Of a stretch of 64,000 bases of DNA, positions 27,961-36,001 are shown one piece after another. Source of the stretch: Niallia circulans (lineage in GTDB: Bacteria; Bacillota; Bacilli; Bacillales; Cytobacillaceae); assembly GCF_007273535.1 (NCBI RefSeq), contig NZ_RIBP01000004.1:2518001-2582000 (forward strand). The letters run 5' to 3'. Below the pieces are notes generated by a model that made no database searches, was not told the origin of the DNA, and saw nothing but the letters and a program-made list of their open reading frames with translations. The first letter of the stretch is position 1. Each line of letters begins with the position of its first letter. The position numbers and the translations under genes are program-made.

Positions 27961-27986
27961 TGAAACTTTTTGGACAAATAATCGTA
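27961..27986 (+). promoter_or_regulatory. SigW-type ECF promoter (yceG-telA-terD-terD)
   Basis: TGAAAC (27961-27966), exactly 16 nt, CGTA (27983-27986). B. subtilis yceCDEFGH are known ECF-sigma targets, which agrees with this reading. Confidence 0.82.
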
Positions 27987-28105
27987 CTAATTTATATAGG
28001 GTAAATATTTAGCAATATTAATATACTGTGCTATGATACATATAAAGCTTTACGCGAAAAGATTATTTTTTATAAAGAGCAGTTCGTTTAGGGAAGTGGA
28101 AAAAA

Positions 28106-29749
28106 ATGAATGTTAATTTACACACACTGAATGGGCAGATACTTCCTGTATCATTGGAAAACTGGTACACAACCATGCAACAGCCGCTGAAAAGCCGGCC
28201 TTTTTATAAGGAAGAAAACGGAACCATTACCTTTGGGCAAGTGTTTGTTAAGCTTCTTGGTGTGCCGATGGATGAAGATGAATATTATAACCAGCTTTAT
28301 GATTGGGTTCATGCAGAAGACAATAACTTAGAACTGATTAGCAATAATCATTTGAACCGTGTTTTCGATAACAAGCATTTTCAAGCGATTCAAAAACTAA
28401 TGAATTTACTTCATGAACAAAATCTTTCTGTTAATCGGTTTGTTGCCTTTTTGGATGGAGAAAATCTCATATTAAAATCAACCAGCCCTTCTATACACCG
28501 AAAATTAAGGGAAAGCATGATAAAGCTTGTTGAACGCTTTGCTGAAACAGAACCAAATGGCTTAAAGAGCAGTGAGCTGCGCAGGGTGCTTGTTGATGTT
28601 ATTAAATGGTCTATCAATCACCTTCAGCCAAGTCTTGAGGCATGCGGTGATAGTGAGAGACTTCCGCAATACTTGTGGTACGGTGCAGGCAATAAAAGCC
28701 AAGCCTATTTTTTAACATATTTATCGCAAATCGGGTGTGATTTGTTGATTGTTAGTCCAGATGGGAACGATGTTTTCGAGCAAATTGCCGGTGACGTTCA
28801 GCCTGTTTTTATCCATAGATATCCGCAAGCAAAAGAAGCAGAGGAGTTTCCGACGGAAAAAAGGAGAAGAACAGCAACTGTTGCTTACAGAGCGTCAAAA
28901 GAAATAGAGAGCATTTTAAATCATGAAGGCTCTGGCCTTTATAAACCATGGCAGCTGAGGGATTACACACCAATGTCCGTCACGCTCAAGACAACATATG
29001 ACGAGCTTTTTTTGCTGGAAAAAGAAAAAGCGATGATACGTCCAAATTTTGAAGTGAGTAATGGAGAAGTGAAAATTCCTACTATTTTTGCTAAAGTATT
29101 TGGTGTAAGCAGCAATAGGAAAGAATATTGGGATAGGATGCATACTCTTGTTAATGTGGAACATGCCCTGTTAATAAAGAATTTTCCTTTTACAAGGGCA
29201 ATCGTCAGCGATTATCGTTTTCATTATCGCAATGCTCTTGGCAAAGATGGGAAATTGGACATAAACAAAATGATGGGATCAAACTATTGGAGCTACGGCC
29301 GTTTGCCAATCGGATTGCAAAAAGGAATCGCATCAAGCATTCGCTCTATTTGCCATAACCCCCGTCTTCAGGCATTGCCGCATGAAACTTCAGAAGAAGC
29401 AGCTATTTTCCTGTTCACACAAGGACTAATCATACCTGCTGATATTTTGAAGCTGCTACAGAGGTTTGACTACTCGCAGGAAGTGCCAAGCATCATTCTG
29501 TATAAGACAGAGCAAAATGGCATTTTTACGAGAGAGGATGCAGCAATATTGCTGTTATTAAATGCATTCGGAGTGGATATTATTCTATATAATCCGCCAG
29601 GCCATATTGACATAGAGCCATTTATTACTGAAGGCTCCTATGATTCCCACTGGCTCGAGGATGTTGTGTTTGAACTGGAATATAAGGAAGAGTCATTCTT
29701 TAAGAAAATGATACTGAATGGTTTTAAAAAAAATAGAAGGGGAGATTAG
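28106..29749 (+). CDS. yceG: YceG-like component of the Ter stress system
   Basis: This 547-aa cytoplasmic protein corresponds to B. subtilis YceG (537 aa), predicted component of the Ter-linked biosynthetic module; its activity is unknown. It contains an internal duplication: about residues 30-70 (FGQVFVKLLGVPMDEDEYYNQLY) resemble 321-361 (IPTIFAKVFGVSSNRKEYWDRM). Similarly about 190-240 (LLIVSPDGNDVFEQI) resemble 455-510 (DIILYNPPGHIDIEPFI). The start has GGGAAGTGG upstream. It is the first gene of a four-gene unit, 2 nt before telA, behind an exact SigW-type promoter. Confidence 0.9.
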   Translation: MNVNLHTLNGQILPVSLENWYTTMQQPLKSRPFYKEENGTITFGQVFVKLLGVPMDEDEYYNQLYDWVHAEDNNLELISNNHLNRVFDNKHFQAIQKLMNLLHEQNLSVNRFVAFLDGENLILKSTSPSIHRKLRESMIKLVERFAETEPNGLKSSELRRVLVDVIKWSINHLQPSLEACGDSERLPQYLWYGAGNKSQAYFLTYLSQIGCDLLIVSPDGNDVFEQIAGDVQPVFIHRYPQAKEAEEFPTEKRRRTATVAYRASKEIESILNHEGSGLYKPWQLRDYTPMSVTLKTTYDELFLLEKEKAMIRPNFEVSNGEVKIPTIFAKVFGVSSNRKEYWDRMHTLVNVEHALLIKNFPFTRAIVSDYRFHYRNALGKDGKLDINKMMGSNYWSYGRLPIGLQKGIASSIRSICHNPRLQALPHETSEEAAIFLFTQGLIIPADILKLLQRFDYSQEVPSIILYKTEQNGIFTREDAAILLLLNAFGVDIILYNPPGHIDIEPFITEGSYDSHWLEDVVFELEYKEESFFKKMILNGFKKNRRGD

Positions 29750-29751
29750 CA

Positions 29752-30855
29752 GTGAATATGCAATCATCTAATTCTTCAAGCAATGAACACCAAGTTATAG
29801 ATGTGTTAACGGAAAATAAAGTTTCTGAAATCAAGCTTGCCTTAAGAAATGAACCAGAAGTGCAGCAGTTGGCAAAATCAATTGATGAAAGAGACCAAAT
29901 TCAAATACTAGAGTTCGGAAAAGAGCCTGCTGTGCAGATTTCTAAATTCTCTGATCAAATCCTCAGCAATATGAGAACAACAAAAGTCGAAGATTCAGGA
30001 GAACTGCTGAAGCAGCTTGGCAGGATTATGGATAAGTTCGATAAAAAGGACTTTGAGCAATCCTCAAAGGGCCTGTTTGGAAAGCTGTTCAAAAAAAGCG
30101 AAAAAATCATGGAGAAGCTGTTTGGTAAGTACCAGTCAATGGGATCGGAAATTGATAAGGTTTATGTTGAAATTTCCAAATACCAAACAGAGATGGTTGA
30201 TTCGACAAACATGCTAGACAATATGTATGAGCAAAACTATCAATATTATTTGACGCTTGAGAAATATGCTGTTGCAGGTGCAATGAAATCAGATCAGCTC
30301 AAACAAGAGGTGCTTCCGACAATTGAAGCAAAAGCAATCCAAGGAGATCAGCTTGCCTCGATGCAGCTTGATACCTTAAGAAATGCGATTGAACTAATCG
30401 ACCAGCGTGTGTATGATCTGGAAATGGCCAAAATGGTCGCATTGCAAACAGCACCGCAAATAAGACTGCTGCAGCGCGGTAATACGAAATTAATCGGTAA
30501 GATTAACTCTGCTTTTGTTACAACAATTCCGATCTTTAAAAACGGCTTGATTCAAGCTGTTGCAGCTAAAAGACAGAAGCTAGTAGCAGACAGCATGAGC
30601 GAGCTTGACCGCCGCACGAATGAGATGCTTGTCCGCAATGCACAAAATATTTCACAGCAAAGTGTGGATATTGCGAGAATGGCAGGTGCGCCAAGCATTA
30701 AAATTGAGACAATCGAGGAATCCTGGAATATCATTATGAAAGGTATGCAGGAAACAAAATCGATTGAAGAAGATAATAAGAGGCTCCGTGAAGAAGGTAC
30801 GAAAAAACTGGAGCAGCTTCACAGTAATTTCAAACAAATGAAATTAAAAGGCTAA
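29752..30855 (+). CDS. yceH: TelA/YceH family toxic-anion resistance protein
   Basis: This 367-aa, almost entirely helical protein matches the TelA (toxic anion resistance) family (B. subtilis YceH, 363 aa). Long amphipathic helices with few hydrophobic stretches point to a soluble or peripheral membrane protein. Recognisable segments are GLFGKLFKKSEKIMEKLFGKY and the terminal coiled-coil-like KRLREEGTKKLEQLHSNF. GTG is the start, with AGGGGAG spaced 7 nt; the ATG at 29758 is less well placed. A stable stem-loop follows the stop. Biochemical role is unknown despite the name. Confidence 0.9.
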   Translation: MNMQSSNSSSNEHQVIDVLTENKVSEIKLALRNEPEVQQLAKSIDERDQIQILEFGKEPAVQISKFSDQILSNMRTTKVEDSGELLKQLGRIMDKFDKKDFEQSSKGLFGKLFKKSEKIMEKLFGKYQSMGSEIDKVYVEISKYQTEMVDSTNMLDNMYEQNYQYYLTLEKYAVAGAMKSDQLKQEVLPTIEAKAIQGDQLASMQLDTLRNAIELIDQRVYDLEMAKMVALQTAPQIRLLQRGNTKLIGKINSAFVTTIPIFKNGLIQAVAAKRQKLVADSMSELDRRTNEMLVRNAQNISQQSVDIARMAGAPSIKIETIEESWNIIMKGMQETKSIEEDNKRLREEGTKKLEQLHSNFKQMKLKG

Positions 30856-30858
30856 CAA

Positions 30859-30881
30859 TCAGGGCAGCTCTGCTGCCCTGA
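30859..30881 (+). promoter_or_regulatory. Intercistronic 10-bp hairpin between telA and terD
   Basis: TCAGGGCAGC (30859-30868) pairs perfectly with GCTGCCCTGA (30872-30881) around a 3-nt loop. No T-run follows, so it is more likely an mRNA-stability or attenuation element than a terminator. Confidence 0.6.
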
Positions 30882-30917
30882 CATAAAAATACATAATAAT
30901 AAATTGGAGTGGATAAT

Positions 30918-31532
30918 ATGGCAATCAATCTGCAAAAAGGACAAAGAGTAGATTTGACGAAAGGCAATCCTGGTTTATCAAAAATTATGGTAGGTCTTGG
31001 TTGGGATCCAGTTCAGCAAAATAAAGGTGGCGGACTGTTTGGTTCTTTATTTGGCGGCGGTTCTGGCGGAGCAAATGTTGACTGTGATGCATCTGTTTTA
31101 ATGCTTGATGAAAATGGAAAAGTAAAAGGAAACAGTGATGTAATATATTTTGGAAACTTGAAAAGCAGAGATGGCAGCATTCAGCATACTGGCGATAATT
31201 TGACTGGTGATGGTGCAGGGGATGATGAACAAATTTTTGTTGAATTAAGCCGTGTTCCTGCTTCCGTACATAAGCTTGTTTTCGTTGTTAATATTTATGA
31301 TGCAGTGAAAAGAAAACAGCATTTCGGAATGATTCAAAACGCATTTATTCGCATTGTTAATCCAAGTTCTAATGAGTCACTGCTGCACTACAATTTGACA
31401 GATAACTATAATGGCATGACAAGCTTAATCGTTGGTGAACTGTACAGACATGGTCAAGAATGGAAGTTTGGCGCAATTGGTTCTGGTACAACTGCTGGCA
31501 GTCTTGGTGAAGTAGTAAAATCTTATTCTTAA
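30918..31532 (+). CDS. TerD family protein with glycine-rich insertion (second copy)
   Basis: This 204-aa TerD-domain protein carries a Gly/Phe-rich insertion (GGGLFGSLFGGGSGG) at about residues 36-50, between the first strand and the calcium motif. The acidic motifs NVDCDASVLML and DNLTGDGAGDDE remain. GGAGTGG upstream supports ATG 30918. It is more diverged from the other two TerD copies than they are from each other. The third gene of the unit, it follows a hairpin that may set its level relative to telA. Confidence 0.93.
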   Translation: MAINLQKGQRVDLTKGNPGLSKIMVGLGWDPVQQNKGGGLFGSLFGGGSGGANVDCDASVLMLDENGKVKGNSDVIYFGNLKSRDGSIQHTGDNLTGDGAGDDEQIFVELSRVPASVHKLVFVVNIYDAVKRKQHFGMIQNAFIRIVNPSSNESLLHYNLTDNYNGMTSLIVGELYRHGQEWKFGAIGSGTTAGSLGEVVKSYS

Positions 31533-31562
31533 ATAACAAGGATATAAAAGGAGGAGAAAAGA

Positions 31563-32141
31563 ATGAGCATCAATCTATCAAAAGGACAAAGAATTGACCT
31601 GACAAAAACGAATCCAGGCCTAACGAGAGCTATTATCGGATTAGGCTGGGACACAAATCGCTATGACGGAGGAGTTGACTTTGACTTGGATGCATCCGCA
31701 TTTCTGGCAGATGCAAACGGCAAAGTGATAAATGATGTAGATTTCATTTTCTACAACAACCTTGCACATCCGAGCGGCGGTGTGGAGCATACAGGCGATA
31801 ACCGAACAGGTGAAGGGGATGGGGATGATGAACAAATCGTCATCGACTTTTCCAAAATCCCTGCACATGTTCACAAAGTTGGCATTGCAGTGACAATTCA
31901 TGATGCAGATTCTAGAAGTCAAAATTTTGGTCAAGTTTCCAACGCGTTTGTTCGTGTTGTGAATGAGGAAACAAATGTAGAAATACTTCGGTATGATTTA
32001 GGAGAAGATTTTTCTGTAGAGACAGCCGTTGTCATTTGCGAATTGTACAAGCATAATGGCGATTGGAAGTTTAATGCGATTGGCAGCGGATTCTCTGGCG
32101 GCCTTGCAGCACTTTGCCGCAATTACGGATTGGACGTATAA
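31563..32141 (+). CDS. TerD family protein (third copy)
   Basis: This 192-aa TerD protein is closely related to the copy at 21396: both share GQVSNxxVRxxNExxN, [14 protein letters not shown] and the C-terminal SGxxGGLAAL. Calcium motifs [12 protein letters not shown] and [13 protein letters not shown] are intact. AAAAGGAGGAGAAAAGA is an excellent ribosome site. It is the last gene of the unit, before a terminator. The exact ortholog (YceD or YceE) cannot be decided. Confidence 0.95.
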   Translation: MSINLSKGQRIDLTKTNPGLTRAIIGLGWDTNRYDGGVDFDLDASAFLADANGKVINDVDFIFYNNLAHPSGGVEHTGDNRTGEGDGDDEQIVIDFSKIPAHVHKVGIAVTIHDADSRSQNFGQVSNAFVRVVNEETNVEILRYDLGEDFSVETAVVICELYKHNGDWKFNAIGSGFSGGLAALCRNYGLDV

Positions 32142-32191
32142 TTTTTTGCTGTCAAACAGTTAGTGTGTATGAAACAAACAGCAAGCTAAGC

Positions 32192-32243
32192 AGCCTTTCA
32201 GAAAAGAAGCCTTTCTTGTTTCTTTTTTGAAGGGTTTTTTTTG
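32192..32243 (+). terminator. Terminator of the yceG-telA-terD-terD unit
   Basis: A long imperfect stem (AGCCTTTCAGAAAAGAA with TTTCTTTTTTGAAGGG) is followed by eight T residues. Confidence 0.75.
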
Positions 32244-32366
32244 AAGGTATTGCCAATATTTTTTCTGCCGTAATTAATCTCTCATTCTATGCTATAATCT
32301 AAGATATTATCAATCTCCTCAAACATTAAACTTATACATCGGAGAGAAAAGTTGGAGAGAGCAAGG

Positions 32367-33074
32367 ATGAAGCAGTTAAAAAAAATCATGCCTTTTTTTA
32401 TGATTGGCATCGTTTCTATACTGATGGGTAATTCTCAGCAGGACTCAGGCGGAATCATGCTGAAAGATTTTCCTGTCCAATCGATTGTTAAGGATCATCT
32501 TTCAGCAGCTGAACAAAAAAATCTGCAAGCTATTATTTTGCTTCCAAAAGGAAGTTTTGATCAAATGGAAGCAGCAGCAATTGTGAAGCGCCTTAATAGG
32601 CTACCATTATCTCTGTTGTCCAAAATAGAAGATAAGGGAATAAGGGTAAAGCTTTTTACGGGGAAGCTAACCGATAATCCAACTGCAAAGCAATTTGCTG
32701 GAATTATACCAAGAGGGTATATGACGACAAAAACGTGGGATGATGTACCAGGAATTGGCGGCGGACAAACTGTGCTCGTCAAGATTGGTTCAAGCAGAAA
32801 AGGGAGCGGGCACGGTTCGGTAAACCTGGAGCTTCATGAACTGGCTCATTCCATTGACTATAAGGTATTGAATTATTATAGTAAAAAGGAACAATTTCTT
32901 TCAGCTTGGAATAAAGAGAAAGCTAGTCTTTTTCCACATAGACTGTATTTTCTAAACTATCCTGAGGAATACTTTGCGGAAGCCTTTGCCATGTATTACC
33001 TCGGCGGTTCTTATAAAGAATCATTAAAACAGCTGGCACCTTTAACATATAAACTAATTGCCAGCATTAAATAA
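32367..33074 (+). CDS. Secreted anthrax lethal-factor-like (ATLF/M34) metallopeptidase
   Basis: This 235-aa protein begins with a signal-peptide-like segment (MKQLKKIMPFFMIGIVSILMG). Its C-terminal half has a zinc-protease site HELAH in LELHELAHSIDY and a downstream glutamate region YPEEYFAEAFAMYYLGG, as in the ATLF (lethal factor C-terminal) and Pro-Pro endopeptidase group. It is probably exported; no lipobox is present. The ATG at 32367 is preceded by GGAG at 9 nt; a TTG at 32352 is the alternative. It lies 31 nt before thyA, possibly co-transcribed. The substrate is not known. Confidence 0.85.
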   Translation: MKQLKKIMPFFMIGIVSILMGNSQQDSGGIMLKDFPVQSIVKDHLSAAEQKNLQAIILLPKGSFDQMEAAAIVKRLNRLPLSLLSKIEDKGIRVKLFTGKLTDNPTAKQFAGIIPRGYMTTKTWDDVPGIGGGQTVLVKIGSSRKGSGHGSVNLELHELAHSIDYKVLNYYSKKEQFLSAWNKEKASLFPHRLYFLNYPEEYFAEAFAMYYLGGSYKESLKQLAPLTYKLIASIK

Positions 33075-33105
33075 GCAAATTTAGCAGGAAAAGGATGTTG
33101 AATAA

Positions 33106-33900
33106 ATGAAGCAATATTTAGATCTATGCAGACATGTCTTGACAACAGGAACGAAAAAAGAGGATCGTACAGGAACTGGCACTGTTAGTACATTCGGCTA
33201 CCAAATGCGTTTCGATTTGGCAGAAGGTTTTCCGCTGATCACGACGAAAAAGCTCCACTTGCGTTCAATTATTCATGAGCTTTTATGGTTCTTAAATGGG
33301 GATACAAATATCAAGTACTTACAAGATAATAATGTTCGCATTTGGAATGAATGGGCAGATGAAGAAGGCAATCTTGGACCAGTATACGGCCATCAATGGA
33401 GATCATGGACATCAAGGGATGGTAGCACGGTAGATCAGATAGCTGAATTGATTCACACAATCAAAAATAACCCGGATTCGCGCAGAATGATTGTAAGTGC
33501 ATGGAATGTCGGTGATATACCTGAAATGGCATTGCCGCCTTGTCACTGTCTGTTTCAGTTTTATGTAGCAGACGGGAAATTGTCTTGTCAATTGTACCAG
33601 CGTTCTGCCGATGTATTTTTAGGTGTGCCTTTTAATATCTCCTCATACGCTTTATTAACCTATATGATCGCCCAAGTATGTGATCTTGAAGTTGGGGAGT
33701 TTATCCATACATTTGGTGATGTTCATATTTATAATAATCATATAGAGCAAGTGGAATTACAGCTTACAAGAGAACCAAAGCCACTGCCGTATCTTGTGCT
33801 GAATAAAGAGGTTAAAGACATTTTCTCGTTCAAATATGAAGATTTTGAAATCGTGAATTATGAAGCACACCCACATATTAAAGGAGTTGTTAGTGTATGA
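33106..33900 (+). CDS. thyA: Thymidylate synthase
   Basis: This 264-aa enzyme converts dUMP to dTMP using methylene-THF. The active-site cysteine is C146 in [18 protein letters not shown] near residue 22 and [15 protein letters not shown] match the dUMP-binding site. Its length equals the 264-aa E. coli type. It overlaps dfrA by ATGA, giving the usual thyA-dfrA pair in which DHFR regenerates the THF oxidised by thymidylate synthase. Confidence 0.98.
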   Translation: MKQYLDLCRHVLTTGTKKEDRTGTGTVSTFGYQMRFDLAEGFPLITTKKLHLRSIIHELLWFLNGDTNIKYLQDNNVRIWNEWADEEGNLGPVYGHQWRSWTSRDGSTVDQIAELIHTIKNNPDSRRMIVSAWNVGDIPEMALPPCHCLFQFYVADGKLSCQLYQRSADVFLGVPFNISSYALLTYMIAQVCDLEVGEFIHTFGDVHIYNNHIEQVELQLTREPKPLPYLVLNKEVKDIFSFKYEDFEIVNYEAHPHIKGVVSV

Positions 33901-34385
33901 TTTCTTTAATTGTAGCGATGGACGATAAGCAGGCAATCGGAATAAATAACCAATTGCCTTGGCATTTACCCGAAGACTTAAAGTATTTCAAAAAGGTGAC
34001 AACAGGTCACCCAATCATAATGGGTCGTAAAACGAGAGATTCGATTGGAAGAAACTTGCCTAACAGGGAAAATGTAATTTTAACGAGAGACAAAAATTAT
34101 ACTTGTGAAGGTTGTACAGTATTGTATTCTATTGATGAATTTAAAAAGTGGCAGGAAGCAAAGGATGAGGAGATTTTTATCATCGGCGGGTCTGAAATTT
34201 TTAAAGAAACAATCGACATTACGGACAGACTGTACATTACGGAAATTAGCGGAGAATTTGAGGCAGACACTTATTTTCCTCAAATCGACTGGAATGAGTG
34301 GCATGTTATTAGTGAAACAAAAGGCATTAGAGATGAAAAGAATAATTATGATTACCGCTTCCTTGTATATGAAAAGAATAAATAA
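33897..34385 (+). CDS. dfrA: Dihydrofolate reductase
   Basis: This 162-aa enzyme reduces dihydrofolate with NADPH. The substrate acid is D27 in [13 protein letters not shown]; the NADPH-binding segments HPIIMGRKT and FIIGGSEIF are present. Coupled to thyA by a 4-nt overlap. A bidirectional terminator shared with trhA follows. Confidence 0.98.
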   Translation: MISLIVAMDDKQAIGINNQLPWHLPEDLKYFKKVTTGHPIIMGRKTRDSIGRNLPNRENVILTRDKNYTCEGCTVLYSIDEFKKWQEAKDEEIFIIGGSEIFKETIDITDRLYITEISGEFEADTYFPQIDWNEWHVISETKGIRDEKNNYDYRFLVYEKNK

Positions 34386-34386
34386 C

Positions 34387-34424
34387 AAAAAAAAACCAAA
34401 TCACAGTTGATTTGGTTTTTTTAT
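34387..34424. terminator. Bidirectional terminator dfrA / trhA
   Basis: AAAACCAAATCA pairs with TGATTTGGTTTT around CAGT, with A and T tracts on either side. Confidence 0.92.
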
Positions 34425-35044
34425 ACATAAAATAAGATGCAAAAATACATGAACGAGCTTCCAGCTAACACAAATACATGCCAGATTGCATGGAAGTATG
34501 GGGTTTTTTGGAGCACATAAAATATGCTTCCGATTGTATAAAACAAACCGCCAATAATGAGCAGAATGGCACCTTGTGTTCCAATAGCATGGAATAAAGG
34601 AACAATTGCTGAAACTATCAGCCAGCCCATAATGACGTACAGAATTGTGGAGGCAATAATAAATTTCTTCACAAAATAGCATTTAAATACTATCCCTGCA
34701 ACGGCAAGTCCCCAAACAATCCCGAATAATGTCCAGCCAAGCGGTCCCCTTATTGCTACAAGTAAAAAGGGTGTATACGTTCCTGCAATCAGCAAATAGA
34801 TGGCAGAATGATCGAGAATTTCAAAGAAATCCTTAAGCTTACTGTATGTTGTGCTGTGAAGAAGAGTCGAGCATAAATACAAGATGACCATTGTTGCTCC
34901 AAATATCGTAAAGCTGACGATTCTCCACGGATTATCTGTTTCAGTTGCATAAAGGATTAAAAAAACAAGTGCTGGAATGCTTAACAAAAAGCCGATTCCA
35001 TGTGTAATGCTGTTGGCTATTTCTTCTTTTACAGAAAAATTCAT
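34421..35044 (-). CDS. yplQ: Hemolysin III family membrane protein (YplQ/TrhA)
   Basis: This 207-aa protein has seven membrane segments and the PAQR/hemolysin III metal-site pattern: SITHGIGFLLSI, STLLHSTTYSK...LDHSAIYLLIAGTYTPF and FHAIWHVFVLAGS. It is related to progestin/adipoQ receptors; in Bacillus it has been tied to membrane fluidity control and lipid homeostasis rather than proven haemolysis. ATG at 35044 is preceded by GGTGATGG. It is monocistronic and convergent with dfrA. Confidence 0.95.
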   Translation of the reverse strand: MNFSVKEEIANSITHGIGFLLSIPALVFLILYATETDNPWRIVSFTIFGATMVILYLCSTLLHSTTYSKLKDFFEILDHSAIYLLIAGTYTPFLLVAIRGPLGWTLFGIVWGLAVAGIVFKCYFVKKFIIASTILYVIMGWLIVSAIVPLFHAIGTQGAILLIIGGLFYTIGSIFYVLQKTPYFHAIWHVFVLAGSSFMYFCILFYV

Positions 35045-35105
35045 TCCATCACCTCATCTTTATTCTAAAGGAACAACGGTCGAAAAACAAATGAAGACAA
35101 AGAAA

Positions 35106-35131
35106 TGAAACAAAAATAGGTCAGAAACGTA
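35106..35131 (+). promoter_or_regulatory. SigW-type ECF promoter (tubby-like gene)
   Basis: TGAAAC (35106-35111), 16 nt, CGTA (35128-35131) is an exact match. The AAGGAGG ribosome site begins at 35141, so the leader would be unusually short. Confidence 0.78.
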
Positions 35132-35156
35132 CTACTTACTAAGGAGGCTTGGACAT

Positions 35157-35861
35157 TTGATACACTTGAATTTTATATTTTTGCTTATATTGATTGGAAC
35201 ATGTCTACGTTATCTTATTTATGGCGAGTTTGATGCATCATCTATTGTCTTGGCTTCTTTGTTTCCCATTACGTCTGTCTTCATGTATATTGCTGCAAGC
35301 CATTTAGCTAAAAAGGAACAAGCATATATACCGAAAACTCACGACAACTGGTCCTTTTATGTGCTGCAAAAACTGCTGCACAAACCGAAGCCTCTTTTTA
35401 AAGGGAAGGAAAGTATAGGTGTTTACAAACGCTTTTATGTAAAAGGCTGGCACAGGGTTATCGACAGCCTGTTGGAAGGGAAAGCACCAATGTACTATTC
35501 CTTTTTCCTAACTATTGGCGAACATAATTACAAAGTAGAGTGGCAGCGGAATAAGTTTTTTTCCAACAATGATAACTGGGTCATTTATAAAGATGGGAAG
35601 TATTTTGGTAAAGCAGCAACTGTTTTTCATTTGAAAAATGCGGTCCAATTAAAAGAATGCATAAAAGCAACATTTGATAATACCGAATTGGTTGCCACCT
35701 CACGTACGATAAAGGGGGAAGCTGTTCTACAATGTGATGATAAAGTTGTAGGAACCATAAAGCGCAGCAGTCTGGTGAGCAGTGCTCATATATTATATAT
35801 GGATGAAGATTTAGATATTTACATTTTGGTATTATTGCTTTTCCGGATGTATTATAAGTGA
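35157..35861 (+). CDS. Membrane-anchored protein with tubby/LURP-one-like C-terminal domain
   Basis: This 234-aa protein has two N-terminal hydrophobic segments (about 4-20 and 29-49). A soluble domain follows with alternating beta strands (YYSFFLTIGEHNYKVEWQ, NWVIYKDGKYFGKA, EAVLQCDDKVVGTIKRS) that resembles tubby C-terminal-like (LOR) proteins such as B. subtilis YxjI, a known SigW-regulon member. The C-terminus is again hydrophobic (IYILVLLLFRMYY), as the buried helix of the tubby fold. TTG start with AAGGAGG at 9 nt. An exact SigW-type promoter is directly upstream. Family assignment is moderate. Confidence 0.7.
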   Translation: MIHLNFIFLLILIGTCLRYLIYGEFDASSIVLASLFPITSVFMYIAASHLAKKEQAYIPKTHDNWSFYVLQKLLHKPKPLFKGKESIGVYKRFYVKGWHRVIDSLLEGKAPMYYSFFLTIGEHNYKVEWQRNKFFSNNDNWVIYKDGKYFGKAATVFHLKNAVQLKECIKATFDNTELVATSRTIKGEAVLQCDDKVVGTIKRSSLVSSAHILYMDEDLDIYILVLLLFRMYYK

Positions 35862-36001
35862 TACTGAAGATGGATTAATAAAAATTCCGATACCTTTCAA
35901 CTATTTAATGTGAAAAAACAAAAAATTTAGAATTATTTTATGGTTTTACCCTTATGACATGTTATAATGTACAAATTAATGGTGGAAATGAGGGTGTGGA
36001 T

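Larger units (their letters stand above)
27799..28105. other. Divergent intergenic region upstream of yceG (307 nt)
   Basis: It holds a near-perfect 34-bp palindrome at 27912-27945 and an exact SigW-type promoter at 27961-27986, both annotated separately. No gene was found. The promoter-to-start distance of about 110 nt leaves a sizeable yceG leader without recognised structure. Confidence 0.5.

Noticed and set aside
21396..32141. Calling the cluster a tellurite-resistance operon
   Set aside because: TerD/TerC/TelA names come from plasmid phenotypes; the ECF promoters and biosynthetic genes point to a general stress system, and tellurite itself is not shown.
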